Shown here: one piece after another, positions 34,723 through 47,326 of the stretch
Layout: every line of letters starts with the position of its first letter
How positions within the stretch are numbered: the stretch's first letter is position 1
From: Calocera cornea HHB12733
Lineage: Eukaryota > Basidiomycota > Dacrymycetes > Dacrymycetales > Dacrymycetaceae
DNA length: 64,000 bases
NCBI GenBank assembly: GCA_001632435.1
Contig: KV423915.1
Span: forward strand, 278,966 to 342,965
Direction of reading: 5' to 3'
Made by a program: the position numbers and the translations under genes
The notes under the pieces: generated by a model
Told to the model about the DNA's origin: nothing
Seen by the model: only the letters and a program-made list of their open reading frames with translations
The model's database searches: none

Positions 34723-35607
34723 ATGGACAACACCCCGACGTCGCTGTTCGAGAGCTACGAGCGGGACTTTAACGACATCACCGCGAGCATACGGAAGAAG
34801 CTTGATGCGAACGGCTCTGAGGGCGAGGGCGCCGTTGAGGGGCGGAAGGCGGCTCTGCGGCGGGTGGAGATGGAGCTTGACGAGGGCGACGAGATGGTGC
34901 GTTCTTTGTTCTGGCCCTGGCTCTCGGTAGAGCATGTTGTGGGCGGGGGTGCTTATGCGCGTTTGTTTGGGTCCGTAGATCAGCCAGATGGAGGTCGAGA
35001 TACAGGGGATGCCCCAGAGCATCAGGAGCAAGTACGTCGCGAGGCTCAAGACGGGCAAGGCGGAGCTTTCCAAGCTGAAGAAGCAGGCTGTGAGTGCATC
35101 TACAACAAGTCAAAGCCAGGGTTGACGTTTGCATGGGCTGCAGAAGGACTTGTCGACACAAACGATGCGCGCACAATTGCTGCCCGCTTCGCTCGCCTCT
35201 GCGCCCTCGGACGACCCGTACGGCACCGACCAGCGCACGCGCCTCCTTAGTGGGACCGACCGGCTCGCGGACGGCCAGATGCGGCTGGAGGAGAGCCACC
35301 GCGTCGCGCTGGAGACGGAAGATGTTGGCGCGGACATCCTGCGGAACCTGCGTGGGCAGCGAGAGCAGATCGAGCATGCGCGCGAGACGCTGCACCAGGC
35401 GGACTCGTCCATCGACAAGGCTGCCGGGACGCTCAAGACGATGATTAGGCGGTATGTGCGCTTCTCTATGGGATGTTCTGCGCCTGGCTGACATGACTGC
35501 GCCTCTTGATGGTTCTAAGAATGTACCAGCAGCGTTGGACAACCGCCGCGATTATCGCCGTGCTCGTGATCCTCATTGTCGTGATCCTGTATTTCAAGCT
35601 TCGATGA
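34723..35607 (+). CDS. VTI1: v-SNARE Vti1
   Basis: Model join(34723..34896, 34979..35089, 35144..35451, 35520..35607), 226 aa. N-terminal three-helix domain (SLFESYERDFNDITASIRKK; RSKYVARLKTGKAELSKLKK), a linker DDPYGTDQRTRLL typical of Vti1, the Qb-SNARE motif (ETEDVGADILRNLRGQREQI to GTLKTMIRRMYQQR) and a C-terminal membrane anchor (IIAVLVILIVVILYFKLR). Known role: fusion at Golgi, endosome and vacuole membranes. The final acceptor TTCTAAG|A restores RRMYQQR. Tandem to the Hog1 gene, with a 784-bp gap. Confidence 0.94.
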
Positions 35608-36391
35608 TCCCCCTTTTGTGGCATTTTTTTCATTACATCATGAATTCAGTGTACATGTATCTGTATGGCATTTTGGCCCAGGGGACGGGTTATGGATGGG
35701 ATTGGTGTAGCGCCGCCGGTGCCAGTTTATGGTTACATTCCGGGGGAAAGGGCGCCAGGGGCAGGCGACGATTGGCGGAGGTGAGGTGTGGCCATGTCTC
35801 AGATGACCTCGGAGAGGCGTGCCTCTGTCCTCGCAGATCGGTTCGGCCCGTACTCGGTCGCTGTTGGCAAAACCATGCAGGGAGGTGTGGAATGGGGCAA
35901 CTGTCCCCCATGGTAGCGGATTCTGGACTGTAAAATCCCCGACTAAGAGGAGCTGGACACCTCCACAGGAGGTGGATGGACGTGATGGACTTATATGACG
36001 CGCAGGGCTGAGGGGTAAACGTTGGGCGGGGGAGGGCTTGTCGGCCTTGTCCGTGGACGAGACAGGCTCCGAGGGCGCAACTGAGCCATTCGCGCGGCCA
36101 GACGGGTGCGAAATCAGACTCGTGCAGTGGCGGAGGTTCATGCACCGTGGGCCGCGCTCTGCAACGCCCGCCCTCGGTCCCGCTCGCAAGGCAGGCGTCA
36201 CCGCGACCCTCGCTTGTCCCTCCGTCCCTCCCTCCTCCCTTCTTGTCATCCTCGCCTTCTCTCCATTCTCTTCTCTCAAATTTTAGTACCGTTCCAAAGC
36301 CCCCATTTTCACCACTTTCGCCCTTACGTACATACCCACCCGCTACCCCCGCAAACGAGCAAAGCTGGAGCTGCAACAGAACGATAGCAAC
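35608..36391. promoter_or_regulatory. Hog1 upstream region
   Basis: Between VTI1 and the MAP kinase gene. The last 200 bp are strongly C/T-rich on the plus strand (36220-36350), as often seen before well-expressed fungal genes. No gene. Confidence 0.4.
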
Positions 36392-38165
36392 ATGTCCTTC
36401 GTCAAGCTCAGCATCTTCGGCACCTCCTTCGAGGTGCGCTCATCCTCGCGCTTCCGCTGCGCGTGCACGACCATCTCACATGCATATACTAGGTGACGAC
36501 CCGCTATGTCGACCTCCAGCCCGTAGGAATGGGTGAGTTTCCCCCTCGTCTTCCTCCCATCAGCCGTCCCTGACACGTCTGATGACAGGCGCGTTCGGCC
36601 TCGTCTGGTATGTAACCAGCTAGATGGGACTCTGAGAGTAGCCGCCGCTTACGCGCGCATCACAGCTCGGCAAAGGACCAGCTCACCAACCAGCAGGTCG
36701 CCATCAAGAAGATCATGAAGCCGTTCAGCACGCCCGTGCTCAGCAAGCGGACGTACCGCGAGCTCAAGCTGCTCAAGCACATCCGACATGAGAACGTGCG
36801 CTCTCCCCTATTATTTCTCGTGACCACACTTCTAACTCGCGGCGCCTGCAGATCATCTCATTAAGCGACGTTTTCATCTCCCCGTTAGAAGACATGTGCG
36901 TAGCCCTCCCCGCCGTCTTATCGGCGTCTCCCTCGTGGGCGTCTGCTGACATAACCTCCCACTTCAGCTACTTCGTCACGGAGCTCCTGGGTACCGATCT
37001 TCACCGTCTGCTCACCTCCCGGCCACTCGAGAAACAGTTCATCCAGTACTTCCTGTACCAGATCCTCGTGCGTCTCCTCCCCGGATCACTATTCCCGAGG
37101 TGCTGATGGTTGTCTCAGCGCGGGCTGAAATATGTGCATTCCGCCGGCGTCGTCCACCGTGACTTGGTGGGTGCCAACATCACGCGAGCACGGTGTGAAT
37201 ATTCTGACTCGGTACCGTAGAAACCGAGCAACATCCTGGTGAACGAGAACTGCGACCTCAAGGTACGTCACTTTCTTCCCACATATTCTGACCGCGTTCT
37301 CATGCCACCACCCCGCCAGATTTGCGACTTCGGCCTCGCGCGTATCCAAGATCCGCAGATGACCGGCTATGTCTCCACACGGTACTACCGTGCGCCCGAG
37401 ATTATGTTGACGTGGCAGAAGTATGATGTCGCCGGTGAGAAATTCGTCTCGTGTGCCATGACGATCATCCTTGACTCATGTATGCTCTCGCCCCTAGTCG
37501 ACATCTGGAGCACAGGATGCATCTTTGCAGAGATGCTCGAGGGCAAGCCTCTCTTCCCCGGCAAGGATCGTGAGTGCCCCTGCGTCTATCCCCGACGGAT
37601 CCTCCTGACATCCACCAGACGTCAACCAATTCTCCATTATCACCGAGCTCCTCGGCACACCCCCGGATGACGTGATCGCCACGATCTGCAGCGAGAACAC
37701 GCTCCGGTTCGTCCAGAGCCTACCGAAGCGCGAGCGGGTGCCTTTCGGGCAGAAGTTCCGCACGCAGGATCCCGTAGGCAAGTGTATGCCGTGCCTCCTG
37801 TCTGGTCTCGTACTTACCCTCGTTGGTTGTAGCTCTCGACCTCCTGGAGCGCATGCTCGTCTTCGATCCCCGGAAGCGCATCACCGCCGCCGAGTCCCTC
37901 GCACACGAGTACGTCGCGCCCTACCACGACCCTACGGATGAGCCCGTCGCTGCCGAGCAGTTCGACTGGAGCTTCAACGACGCCGACCTGCCGGTGGACA
38001 CCTGGAAGGTCATGATGTATAGTGAAATCCTCGGTGAGTTGACCGCGACCCGAGCTTCCCAAACTTTGCTGACAGATTCCCTTTCCACCAGACTTCCACC
38101 AGCTCGGGGACACCGACGGCCTCGACCTGGGGGCGATGACCGACGGGCTGGCGGTGGCTACGTAA
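36392..38165 (+). CDS. HOG1: Stress-activated MAP kinase Hog1
   Basis: Thirteen exons: 36392-36433, 36493-36532, 36589-36607, 36666-36795, 36852-36895, 36968-37067, 37119-37166, 37221-37262, 37320-37434, 37498-37569, 37619-37777, 37833-38033, 38092-38165; 361 aa. Kinase landmarks: glycine loop [18 protein letters not shown], catalytic [18 protein letters not shown], activation loop with TGY ([18 protein letters not shown]), and an [14 protein letters not shown] segment. TGY rather than TEY places it in the Hog1/p38 class; known role is the osmotic and oxidative stress response. Intron 11 uses a GC donor (GTAG|GCAAGT). One exon is 19 nt long. Confidence 0.96.
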
Positions 38166-38848
38166 ATGAACGAGAACCTGCGTTATATCCTCCCCCGTCC
38201 GACGGGGAGCGTGTATTGTGCTGCTTTTTCCTCCTCTCTGCCTGTATCCATCCCGCTATGCCCGCCTCTCCTTCCGTAACCCCTTGTCCTCGCCCTGCTT
38301 GTCCGCCCTGTGACTCACACACCCGATATAGTTGCCTTTGCCCTGTCCTGTCCTACCCTGCCCTGTTCTGTGCCCCGTTTTCCCTCCCCTTACTTACTGT
38401 GCCATGGACAAACATGCAGACGAGACGAGAAGCCCGAGACAAGAAACCAAAGCAAACACATATTAACTGTTACAACCCTCAGATTTCCAGAGCCCGGAGC
38501 CCGGTTGATGATGATGATGCCCCGTGTTAGAAATCCGATCATTTGCCATGCGGTTTTGTGCGCCCTCTTTGCCCTTCACCGTTTGTTTACGAGGGTCGCG
38601 TGCCTTGTAATCTCCCACATACTTCCCCTGTCCTTTCTCCGCACGCTTCTTCATCCCATCCATCATGCCCACGCTCCTTGTTGTTGACACCGACTCGCAT
38701 ACACGAAACAGGTTAGACACATGTTGTTCAGATGTGAAACAGTCGATCGCATAGCATTATGTACACCTATTGCTACAAGCGTTTTTCTGCGTTCTGGCTG
38801 GCTCCGGATTAGTGGTGTAAATGTATTATATCGTGTCGTGGGCAGCGT
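38166..38848. other. Convergent intergenic region
   Basis: 3' flanks of Hog1 and of the DUF6533-like gene. From about 38410 the sequence is duplicated at 58140-58590, so the segmental duplication reaches into the Hog1 downstream flank. Confidence 0.55.
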
Positions 38849-41060
38849 TCAATCCCCGTTGAACTTGTCCATGTAGAGCACCGTCGGCCGCTCGGCCGCA
38901 GCGGCATTGCCGTCGAATGTCCTCTGGTAGACCTGCTCGAGGAACGACTGCCCGCCCTGGTTCGCGATCCAGATGTTTGCCTTGGGACGGCGGAGGGACA
39001 GGTCGGGAGAGATGGCCCACTCGCCCGAGTCTCGTAGATCGTCGGTGACTTGGGGTGATCGCGGCTGTTCGAGGGCGCCAACACTAGGGAGGTACAGCAT
39101 CATGCTGCAGAAATTGGCTATGAGCCTCTGGATAGAGGGATCGAAGAGAAGGCATACCGCGAACTCGTGATGCTTATGATGGAAAAGCTGAAGTTCACCC
39201 CGAAGAGCATGAGGGTGCCACTGGGGGAGAATCGCCACAGCAACAGAACAAGCAGCCTCGCGCACAAAGTACACTACGTGCCGTCGCTCAGTAGATTTCT
39301 TTGATGATGGTTGCGATCTGCTTACGGTATGATAGATAATCCCTGTTGAAACGTGCTTAGCAAGCTGCAGAATCGGAGGGTAGGAAGCATTCCCCGTACC
39401 ATCGGCCATGATAGCTACCCGAAGGGGCACCCGTCGATAGTACCAATGCTCCCATGTTTTATACGCCACTAGGCACCAGAGGAAAGACTCATACAATGTC
39501 TGAAGCCTAAATAAGCCTGGTTGCTCTCAGTGGTGGCGAAATAGTGTCGCACCACGGGAAGCCACACCATCCAAATGCCGTCCCACCGGGTAACAAAGCA
39601 TAGCTGGAACTGCGTAATGGGTGTATACTCAATCGTTGCTGCAAACTGACGCTTAGTACCCATTTAGAACAACGATTTGAGGACGAACGGGATACAACTC
39701 CACCGAAATAATGCTCTTCCAAATATATGGCCGCTGCATACGCAAGCAGGAGTAATCCCGTCAGTAGCAGGAAGACGTCTCGACGCCGATGGAAGAGAGC
39801 ATGCAGTCGTAAAGATACCACCACTGAGAGGATGTTAGAAGTCATCAAACTTGTGTGATTTTAGCTGACCGTTGACGAAGGCAAGAGCAACCAACTGGTA
39901 ATATGCTATCACTATGGACCAGATGAGTTGACGTTTCGGGAGTGATTTGGTTGTCTTTTACCTTTACCCATTCCTTGACAGCTATGATGTGATATCAGCG
40001 ATTTCGTCTGACAAACACGATAGACACATACTACTGTCACAGGATGTCAGCCAACATTCGTGCGACCTGATGTAGTACCGAGTGACTTACAGCCGTGCTC
40101 AAGGTAGGGGTTAAGCCCAATACACCTATGATATCAGCCCTAAGTTCTCATCATCAGTCCATCCGCCGAATGCGTGTATGGGAGGTCTCACGTGACAACC
40201 GGTGGCACACTGTCGGGTCATAATCGAGATAAGCAACCCAAGAGGTACTCTGCGCCGATAAGACCTACGTGTATCGTGTCTACGTGTTGTCAGTACCAGC
40301 ACGGTGAAGAGCAGACCAATAGACTTACAATAAGGAACAAAATCTTTACTATCGACCAGTTGGCAGGCCATACCACAGAAATTTCATGTGGTAGAGTCAA
40401 AACTATGGGCTATCTGTATGAGTAGGGATACAGTGCTTTGATAGTGCACGCACCAAGATCAAAGAGAAGAACAGTATATCCCGCTACAGAGAGGTAGCGG
40501 CTGATAAACACCCCTGCTAATGCCTCTGGCTCTGGGCCAAACAGCGCTATCGAGTAGTTGGACATCGAAGACCTTCAAGTGCAGAGAAACGCCGGACAGG
40601 TCACGTCTCCAGAGAGTGACGACAGGTATATACAGCGCCGGAGCGCTAAACGCCTGTCCGACGACTTGGCGACCGGAAAGGAGCGGTACTCTCAAGGGAA
40701 GATGGATGCCCCTCACATCATCGCACGGTGACGGGCGGATATGTAAGAGGTTAACAAGATACCGTGCGGTTCGTCTGATCTTCTGGTTCAGGAGCCCATA
40801 TTCAATTCAGGCTCAAGAACGGCAATTCCGCGGTGGTCGGGATATATGGAGCACAGTTCATGATCGGGCCCGCCCAATCAGGAGTGAAAAGCTGTGCATC
40901 ATGTAGATGTGTCGCGAGGACATCAGAAGAGGTATCTGTTCGGCCGGATGAACCGTGGCTGGGCGCTGATGGCTGCAAAGGACAACATTGCCAGCTCACA
41001 CTCCCGAGCAGTGCTCCCAAGAACCAGAATGTTCTCTTCATCAGGGCTGGCAGTGGAGCC
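38410..41060. repeat. Segmental duplication, unit 1 (pairs with about 58130-60760)
   Basis: Same orientation and colinear with the second copy. Shared landmarks: GTTGACACCGAC (38682 and 58400), CACCTATTGCTACAAGC (38764 and 58482), the whole membrane-protein gene, and GCCAGCTCACA beyond its 5' end (40990 and 60699). Divergence is visible in introns and flanks. Confidence 0.75.
38849..40565 (-). CDS. DUF6533-like seven-helix membrane protein, copy 1
   Basis: A many-exon gene starting at the ATG at 40565 (complement, exon 1 40454-40565, exon 2 40329-40402, then several micro-exons, last exon ending at 38849). Readable segments: FISRYLSVAGYTVLLFDL, LPHEISVVWPANWSIVKILF, VVVSLRLHALFHRRRDVFLL, PITQFQLCFVTRWDGIWMVW, TLYESFLWCLVAYKTWEHWY, LLVLLLWRFSPSGTLMLFGV and a cytosolic tail RPKANIWIANQGGQSFLEQV. 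This pattern of helices matches the Agaricomycete DUF6533 group, of unknown function. Compared with the paralogue at 58588, the acceptor before VLGLTPTLSTA is displaced by one base (ATCATAG|GTGTA), which shifts the frame, so this copy may be damaged. Confidence 0.6.
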
Positions 41061-41541
41061 GCTTGTCACGTTAAGCGAGTGCTATCATGTTGCGGTTGCT
41101 ACCCCGCCGCAAGACACGAGTTTATCCAGAGAGTGATGGCCGGATGGGTTGTGTGATATATTGCGGCCATGAATGAAACGCGCTGGGCCAGGGACGCAAC
41201 GATCGTTGTAAGGGGGCGACTGCGATGACAATCATGCGCAATGGCCTGACGCGTGCTTACCCTTCTGCAGTACCCAGCAAATAACATTCAGTCTTCCATA
41301 GCAAATTCAGATTCCTCGAATGAATTGAACCAGTCGGCCGACTTGTGGAGTGCCCCATTTCTTACACGTCACACGTCTATTCGCTAGATAGTGCTTACTG
41401 GGCGATACAGGCGCACTATGTCCAACCCGTCAGAGGGATTCTACGTATCAGGTGCTCCAAGCTCGCTGGCGGGATTCGGTCAAGAGCTCAAGATACGGCT
41501 GCTGCGGTGAGCCATCCCCCCATCTGAAGTATTTGGCCATT
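40566..41541. other. Intergenic region
   Basis: Upstream of DUF6533 copy 1 (a GTATATAC element near 40622 is a candidate TATA box) and downstream of the beta-helix gene. The proximal half belongs to the segmental duplication. No gene seen. Confidence 0.5.
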
Positions 41542-43841
41542 TTATCCGGCTGCCCGTAAGTCATTGTGTTCCACAGCGCCTGGCCGTTCGCGTATACAAC
41601 CTATCCGGTGATGACCTTTCAACACGTGGCGGTGGTAAACCGAACATACCAGATTCCCGTCTCCTTGGAATGCAAGCGTACAGTCGCCCTTTTCTTTCAG
41701 GGGCTCGTTCGGAGTCTGCCATATGATGTACCACTTCGAGGTATCCAGGGGCCAGGTCAATGGAAGGCTCATCTCCATACCCCCTCTGGTGCTTAATACC
41801 ATATACTGCCCATATGGACTCATTACGGAGACGAGTGTTGCCTCGTTGTTCACCGAGGGACGGCAAATATAAGCACCGGTGGCGAACATGCAATTCCATC
41901 CAACCTCGTAGGAGGAGGACAGAAGGATGCCGTTATCCGGTGTGACGAGCTGCACGTGCGGTTGGCTGTCCGAGATACGTAATGATGGAAGTGACGGCGA
42001 CGCTGGCGTACAGCCTGGTATACCGGTAGCTGGGAGTGGGGAAGTGAGATTGAAGAGGACCTGGTCTGGGCTAGTCGAGTCAATGATCCTCAGGAGCCCT
42101 GAAACGGTCAGCTCCAGGAGGGCGGTGTCTTCGTGACCTGAAATCCGTCCGCGTGATCCGGCCCACCAGCGGATGTCGCCGGTCTCAGAATGCCTGAAGA
42201 TGACCTCGCCGTCGCGGCAGAACTCGAGCATCCATTTCTTCAGTGGGATCGAGTCACCAGGTCGCAGCTGAAGCTGTCCTGGGAACAGCCTCAGGATACT
42301 CGAACGACCGGGCTTGATGACGAGCAGCCCGCGAACAAGACCCGGCACGAACTCCTTCTGCAATCTTCCCATCTTCTCGACAGGTCCCGCGGATCTGACA
42401 AAAGGACCAGGGGCGACGGATAGTCCGGTCGGCTGCCAATCTCCGTCGCCCATGTCGCCTTCATACACAACTCCGTCGGCGCTGACGTTGCCCATGCAGG
42501 TCCAGTTCTCGACATCGGCAGATATGGCGAATCCGTATCCTATAGCGCCCCTTCCGCGTCCACGATCCTGGTAGTGGATAAGATTGCGCTCTACAATGGC
42601 GTTCCTGTTGATCTTGTCCGGTGCAGGCTCGCCTGGTCCAGCTCCCCACGCCGTCGGACCTTGGGCTATGCCAGTGATGATATAGCCTCCGGCGGTGAGG
42701 ATCGTATTATGCACGACTCGAGTATGTGCATAGTCCCCCTTTGTCGGGGCGTGGTCGACCATGTTGATCCCACCCAATAGGAGGCGCGAGTAGCACACGA
42801 TCGTGTTGGACGTGACGAGGGTCCCGGTCGCTTGGAAGACGACGATCGCCCCATCGGTCGCGTCGATGATCTCGTTGCCAGCCACTAGCCCGTTTCCGGC
42901 AGCGAAGCTGATGCCATCGGCCCAATGACCCTCGCGAACATCTTTGCCAATACCAGCAGGACCAACTGAATTGAATATGAGCACCCGGATTTGATATCAT
43001 TGGATCATCATACTCTTGCAGTTCGTGATGCGGACATTTTCAGCGCTTTCGAATGCTTGGAAGCAGGACCACTGCCGCGGGTTTCGGATGATGCATCTGT
43101 CGCACCACTGTCGGATATGATTAGACTAGTCACCCCTGTGAATCAATCAGACCATCAAACCTGATTATGGGCGACACCACCGGACCCTCCGAACTGGACG
43201 ATTACTCCGCACTCCGCCTCCCTCCCAAATACGTCGTGCTTGCCGTCAATGGTCAAGTTTCGGAGCCGGACACCCGGGATGTCCCAAGCGGTCACGATGT
43301 GCGGGCGACACGCTTGCGTCGCCTCCAGCGCGGCCATCTCCCCATCAGCCGTGGGGTAGCCTTCCGTCGCCAGCTCCTGGTAGGCATGCATCTTGAGAGT
43401 GTCCGAGATGTCCCATTTCGACGAGCGGGGCAGGTAGATCGTGCCACCCTCGCCGATCGCGTCGAGCGCAGCTTGGATGGAATGGGACGTCCAGCCAAAT
43501 TCGGGATCGGAGAGGACGCGGTAGTCTCCTAGCGGGTAGATCGCCAGCTCGGGAGTTGGCCAGGTGCCCGGGGCGTAGATTGCTCCTGCGGGATAGGACA
43601 CCGACGTGCCCGAGGATCCAAAGCTTCTTGCCGGCTGCGCGGGTCTGGAGGGAGACGGAGAGACAGCGACAGCTATTGGGATGGTCTCCGGAGGGGCACC
43701 AGACGCTGAAGGGACAGATGCGGCTGGATGGGTGTGATAAGGCACAGGAGGGGGAGGTCCCGCCGGTCGGCTAGGTCCAGGGTTCTGGGAACTGTTGTTC
43801 CTCCGCAGGTCAGGCTTCCACAGCGGTCTGAATCGCTGCAT
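41542..43841 (-). CDS. Parallel beta-helix (pectate-lyase-like) protein with lectin-like C-terminus
   Basis: Model complement(join(41542..42965, 43014..43107, 43161..43841)), 732 aa. After a Pro/Ser-rich N-terminus (about 90 residues, no signal peptide seen) comes a right-handed beta-helix: GWTSHSIQAALDAIGEGGTI, VRLRNLTIDGKHDVFG, RCIIRNPRQWSCFQAFESAE, ADGISFAAGNGLVAGNEIID, and repeated VHNTILTAGG/VERNLIHY rungs. A C-terminal part resembles bulb-type lectin strands (GQYMVLSTRG, CTLAFQGDGNLVCS). Known relatives include polysaccharide lyases and hydrolases with this fold; the exact activity cannot be read from the sequence. Export, if any, would need an unconventional route or an unseen upstream exon. 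Confidence 0.78.
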
Positions 43842-44252
43842 GGCAGGACGAGATCAATAGCCTCGAGACGAGTGGCAGAAAATAGCAGGGGATGTAGGAG
43901 CAAGAGTGCAAGAGGGTGACGCCTAGTGCGCAGTCGATTGCATTTAGATCTGGTCGGAGGGAAGTCTCGGAGACAAGTCGGGGGCGCAGGCTGGGAGACA
44001 CCCGAGCTTCATTCCCTTTCCCGGTCGTCCAGTGTAGCAAGCACGTTCTATGTACGTTGCAGACACAGATGTTAGCGAAAGGGTTGCGGTCGAAGCGAAG
44101 GCAGATGGCGGTCGTGTCGGGGTGCCGAAGTCGGTCCGAACGATGTATGCTCCTGCATCGCCTCCCGGTGACCTACCCTGGCCGAAACCCCTACGCCGTG
44201 CAGCGCTCTCATCCCAACTCTCGCATCTCTCGGCCTCCGGATACCCTGCAGC
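43842..44252. promoter_or_regulatory. Divergent promoter region of beta-helix and EBP genes
   Basis: 411 bp between divergent starts; the plus-strand frame is open through part of it but has no family similarity, so the EBP start was placed at 44253. Confidence 0.4.
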
Positions 44253-45089
<837 letters not shown>

Positions 45090-45456
45090 GGAAATCTGTA
45101 CGATCCGTGCAAAACGATCTAGTGCATGTTGTATTGGGTCGTACTCGAGTATTTAAGCAATTAATGCTCTGAAAGATAGGAAGATCTGAGTACTTGAATG
45201 TAACATTGGCTAGGAAAGAACATGTGGGCCAGCAGACAGACGCGTATCTTCGCGTCTGGATCATCGCCCGACCCTTGGTCCCTAGCTGCCCGCCTCCACG
45301 GCTTTGCAGCGGCCTGTCTAATCCTGGCCAAGATGCCCGTGCTCGCTGTTATAAGGTCCAGTATCGTGCTGGTACCTTTGCCTCTGAACTCTGCTCTGCA
45401 GTCCCCAAGACTGCTACTATCACTTGTGTAACAGCTAAGTCTCCCGGAAAGTCTCC
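45090..45456. other. Intergenic region
   Basis: 3' flank of the EBP gene and promoter of the second alcohol dehydrogenase; nothing else recognised. Confidence 0.5.
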
Positions 45457-46874
45457 ATGGCTGTCGAATCGCTCGGCCCGCTGCCGAAAACGATGCGGGG
45501 TCTGCAGATTGTCGAGTGGGGCAAACCGTATGTGTACAGTGAGAACATCCCCGTGCCTCAGATCAAGGAGGACGAGCTGCTCATCAAGATCACCGTTGCT
45601 GGCTAGTGAGTGGGCTTTGTACCGCTGCGCCTCACTCAGCTGACCTCTTGCTAGTTGTCATACCGAGACGTGCGTGCGACGTCTTTGTGAATCTGCGGTA
45701 GCTGACGTTAACTGCAGCATGGTCCTCCGAGGCGACTTCGACAAGCTGATCCCCTGGGACCCGCTCCCCCAGATCCCCTCGCACGAAGCGACAGGGTACA
45801 TCGCGGCGATGGGCTCGGCGGTGGACAAAAGCCAGTTCCAGCTCGGACAGCGTGTGGCGTGCCTGAACTACCGGAGCTGGTGCAAGACGTGCGAGGACTG
45901 TAAGCGGGGGATGCAGCTGTACTGTGATAGTGCGTTTGTTTTTGATGGGGCACGGATGGAGGCTGAGGGAGTGTAGACTTGAAGTCGAATGGTACGACTG
46001 TGGACGGCGCGATGGCGGAGTACATGATTGCCGATCCCGGTGCGCCGAACACCTAACATCCCTGTGGATACCTGCTGACCTCGCATTCAGGTAGTACCCT
46101 CGTTCTGCCTGACAAGGTGCCATTCGAGAAGGCAGCTCCTCTGATGTGCGCCGGGGCAACCATCTGTGCGTCCTGACATCTGTTGAACACGTACTGTAGC
46201 TGACTCGTATTAGACTCGGGCGTCAAGCGTGCCAACTTGAAGCCTGGCCAGGTGATGGCAATTGTCGGCGTTGGCGTGCGTATCCTCGGGTTGAAGACTC
46301 GCACATGCGCCTGACCGTGTCTCTAGGCTCTTGGACACCTCGGTGTTCAGTTCGCCAAGTGCTTGGGATACAAGGTTGTTGCTATCGACTCGCGCGACGC
46401 GCCATTAGAGCTAGTCAAGTCGCTGAAGCACCCTCCTGTGTGTCCCCTCCCTCTGCACTTCCTCTTCTCAGCTTACGCATAGCCCAGGACATCGTCATCA
46501 ACTCTACTGAAGGGTACAAGGCGGCGCTCGCGAAGATCCCCTGGCCGGTTGATGCTGTCCTCGTCGCGACTGACGCGATCCCAGCGTACGAGTTCGGGCT
46601 CGAGATCACGCGCAAGCACGGGACGTTCGTCGATGTGGGCCAGCCATTCGACCCCATCCCCGTCCACTACCGGCACCTTATCTGGCGCAACGTCTCTGTC
46701 GTTGGCGTCTCGCTCGGTACCATCGAGGATACGAAGGAGATGGTGCAGCTGTTTGCGGATCATGATCTGGAGTGCAAGACGAAGATGTACGATATCAAGG
46801 ACATCGAGCAGCTTATTGCGGATACGCATGATAAAAACATGGCGGGCAAAATGGTGGTCAAGGTATCGGATTAG
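45457..46874 (+). CDS. Zinc-dependent alcohol dehydrogenase (MDR family), copy 2
   Basis: Eight exons: 45457-45605, 45655-45669, 45718-45929, 45977-46039, 46091-46165, 46214-46275, 46327-46437, 46488-46874; 357 aa. Same architecture as the copy at 19635: TMRGLQIVEWGKPYV, GYCHTET catalytic site, HEATGYI, structural zinc site CKTCEDCKRGMQLYC, GVGALGHLGVQFAK Rossmann motif, and an EMVQLFADHDLECKTKMYDI end. Exon 2 is only 15 nt and codes CHTE, part of the catalytic zinc site. Only the intron after the structural zinc site is shared in position with copy 1. Likely cytosolic NAD-linked ADH. Confidence 0.9.
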
Positions 46875-47139
46875 ATATTCTACGTACTAATCGCGGGTTG
46901 AATGGAACATTGTTGTTGATGCTTGCCGTGCGGCGAGGGGAGTCACGTCGTGGAACGAGAATCGACGACCGGTCGAACTCCATCCACGAACAACCCGCAA
47001 ACCGCGGCGCGAAGCCAACGAATATCGAAAAATTGTGTCGAATGGAGACAGCAAGATCGCTCATCACTATTACTGGTAAGGGATACTGCGAAGAAACAGC
47101 GCGCCCGAGACCAGAAAGAGAGAATGAGGGGAATCCCCT
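46875..47139. other. Short intergenic region
   Basis: Between the 3' ends of the alcohol dehydrogenase and the U2 gene; nothing recognised. Confidence 0.5.
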
Positions 47140-47326
47140 GACAACACAACCCGGCGAGTGCAGTAGGAAGGTCATCTTGCCGAGCGCCATGGCATGCCAG
47201 AGGGCGGACGACGGGGCGGCAAAAATTAGATAACCAGAATAATCGCAGTGCGATTATATTAGTGGTTAAACTAATAAGAACAGATACTACACTTGATCTA
47301 AGCCAAAAGGCCAGAGTGGTAAAGAG
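47140..47326 (-). ncRNA. U2: U2 spliceosomal RNA
   Basis: The minus strand reads CTGGCCTTTTGGCTTAGATC then AAGTGTAGTATCTGTTCTTA, the conserved 5' end of U2 with the branch-site recognition sequence GTAGTA (47286-47291). An Sm site AATTTTTG lies at 47219-47226 (minus). A TTATAA box at 47352-47357, about 25-30 bp upstream of the predicted 5' end, fits a pol II snRNA promoter. Both ends are approximate: the 5' end is set near the start of stem I and the 3' end after the downstream GC-rich hairpin region. RNA pairs with intron branch sites in the nucleus. Confidence 0.93.
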
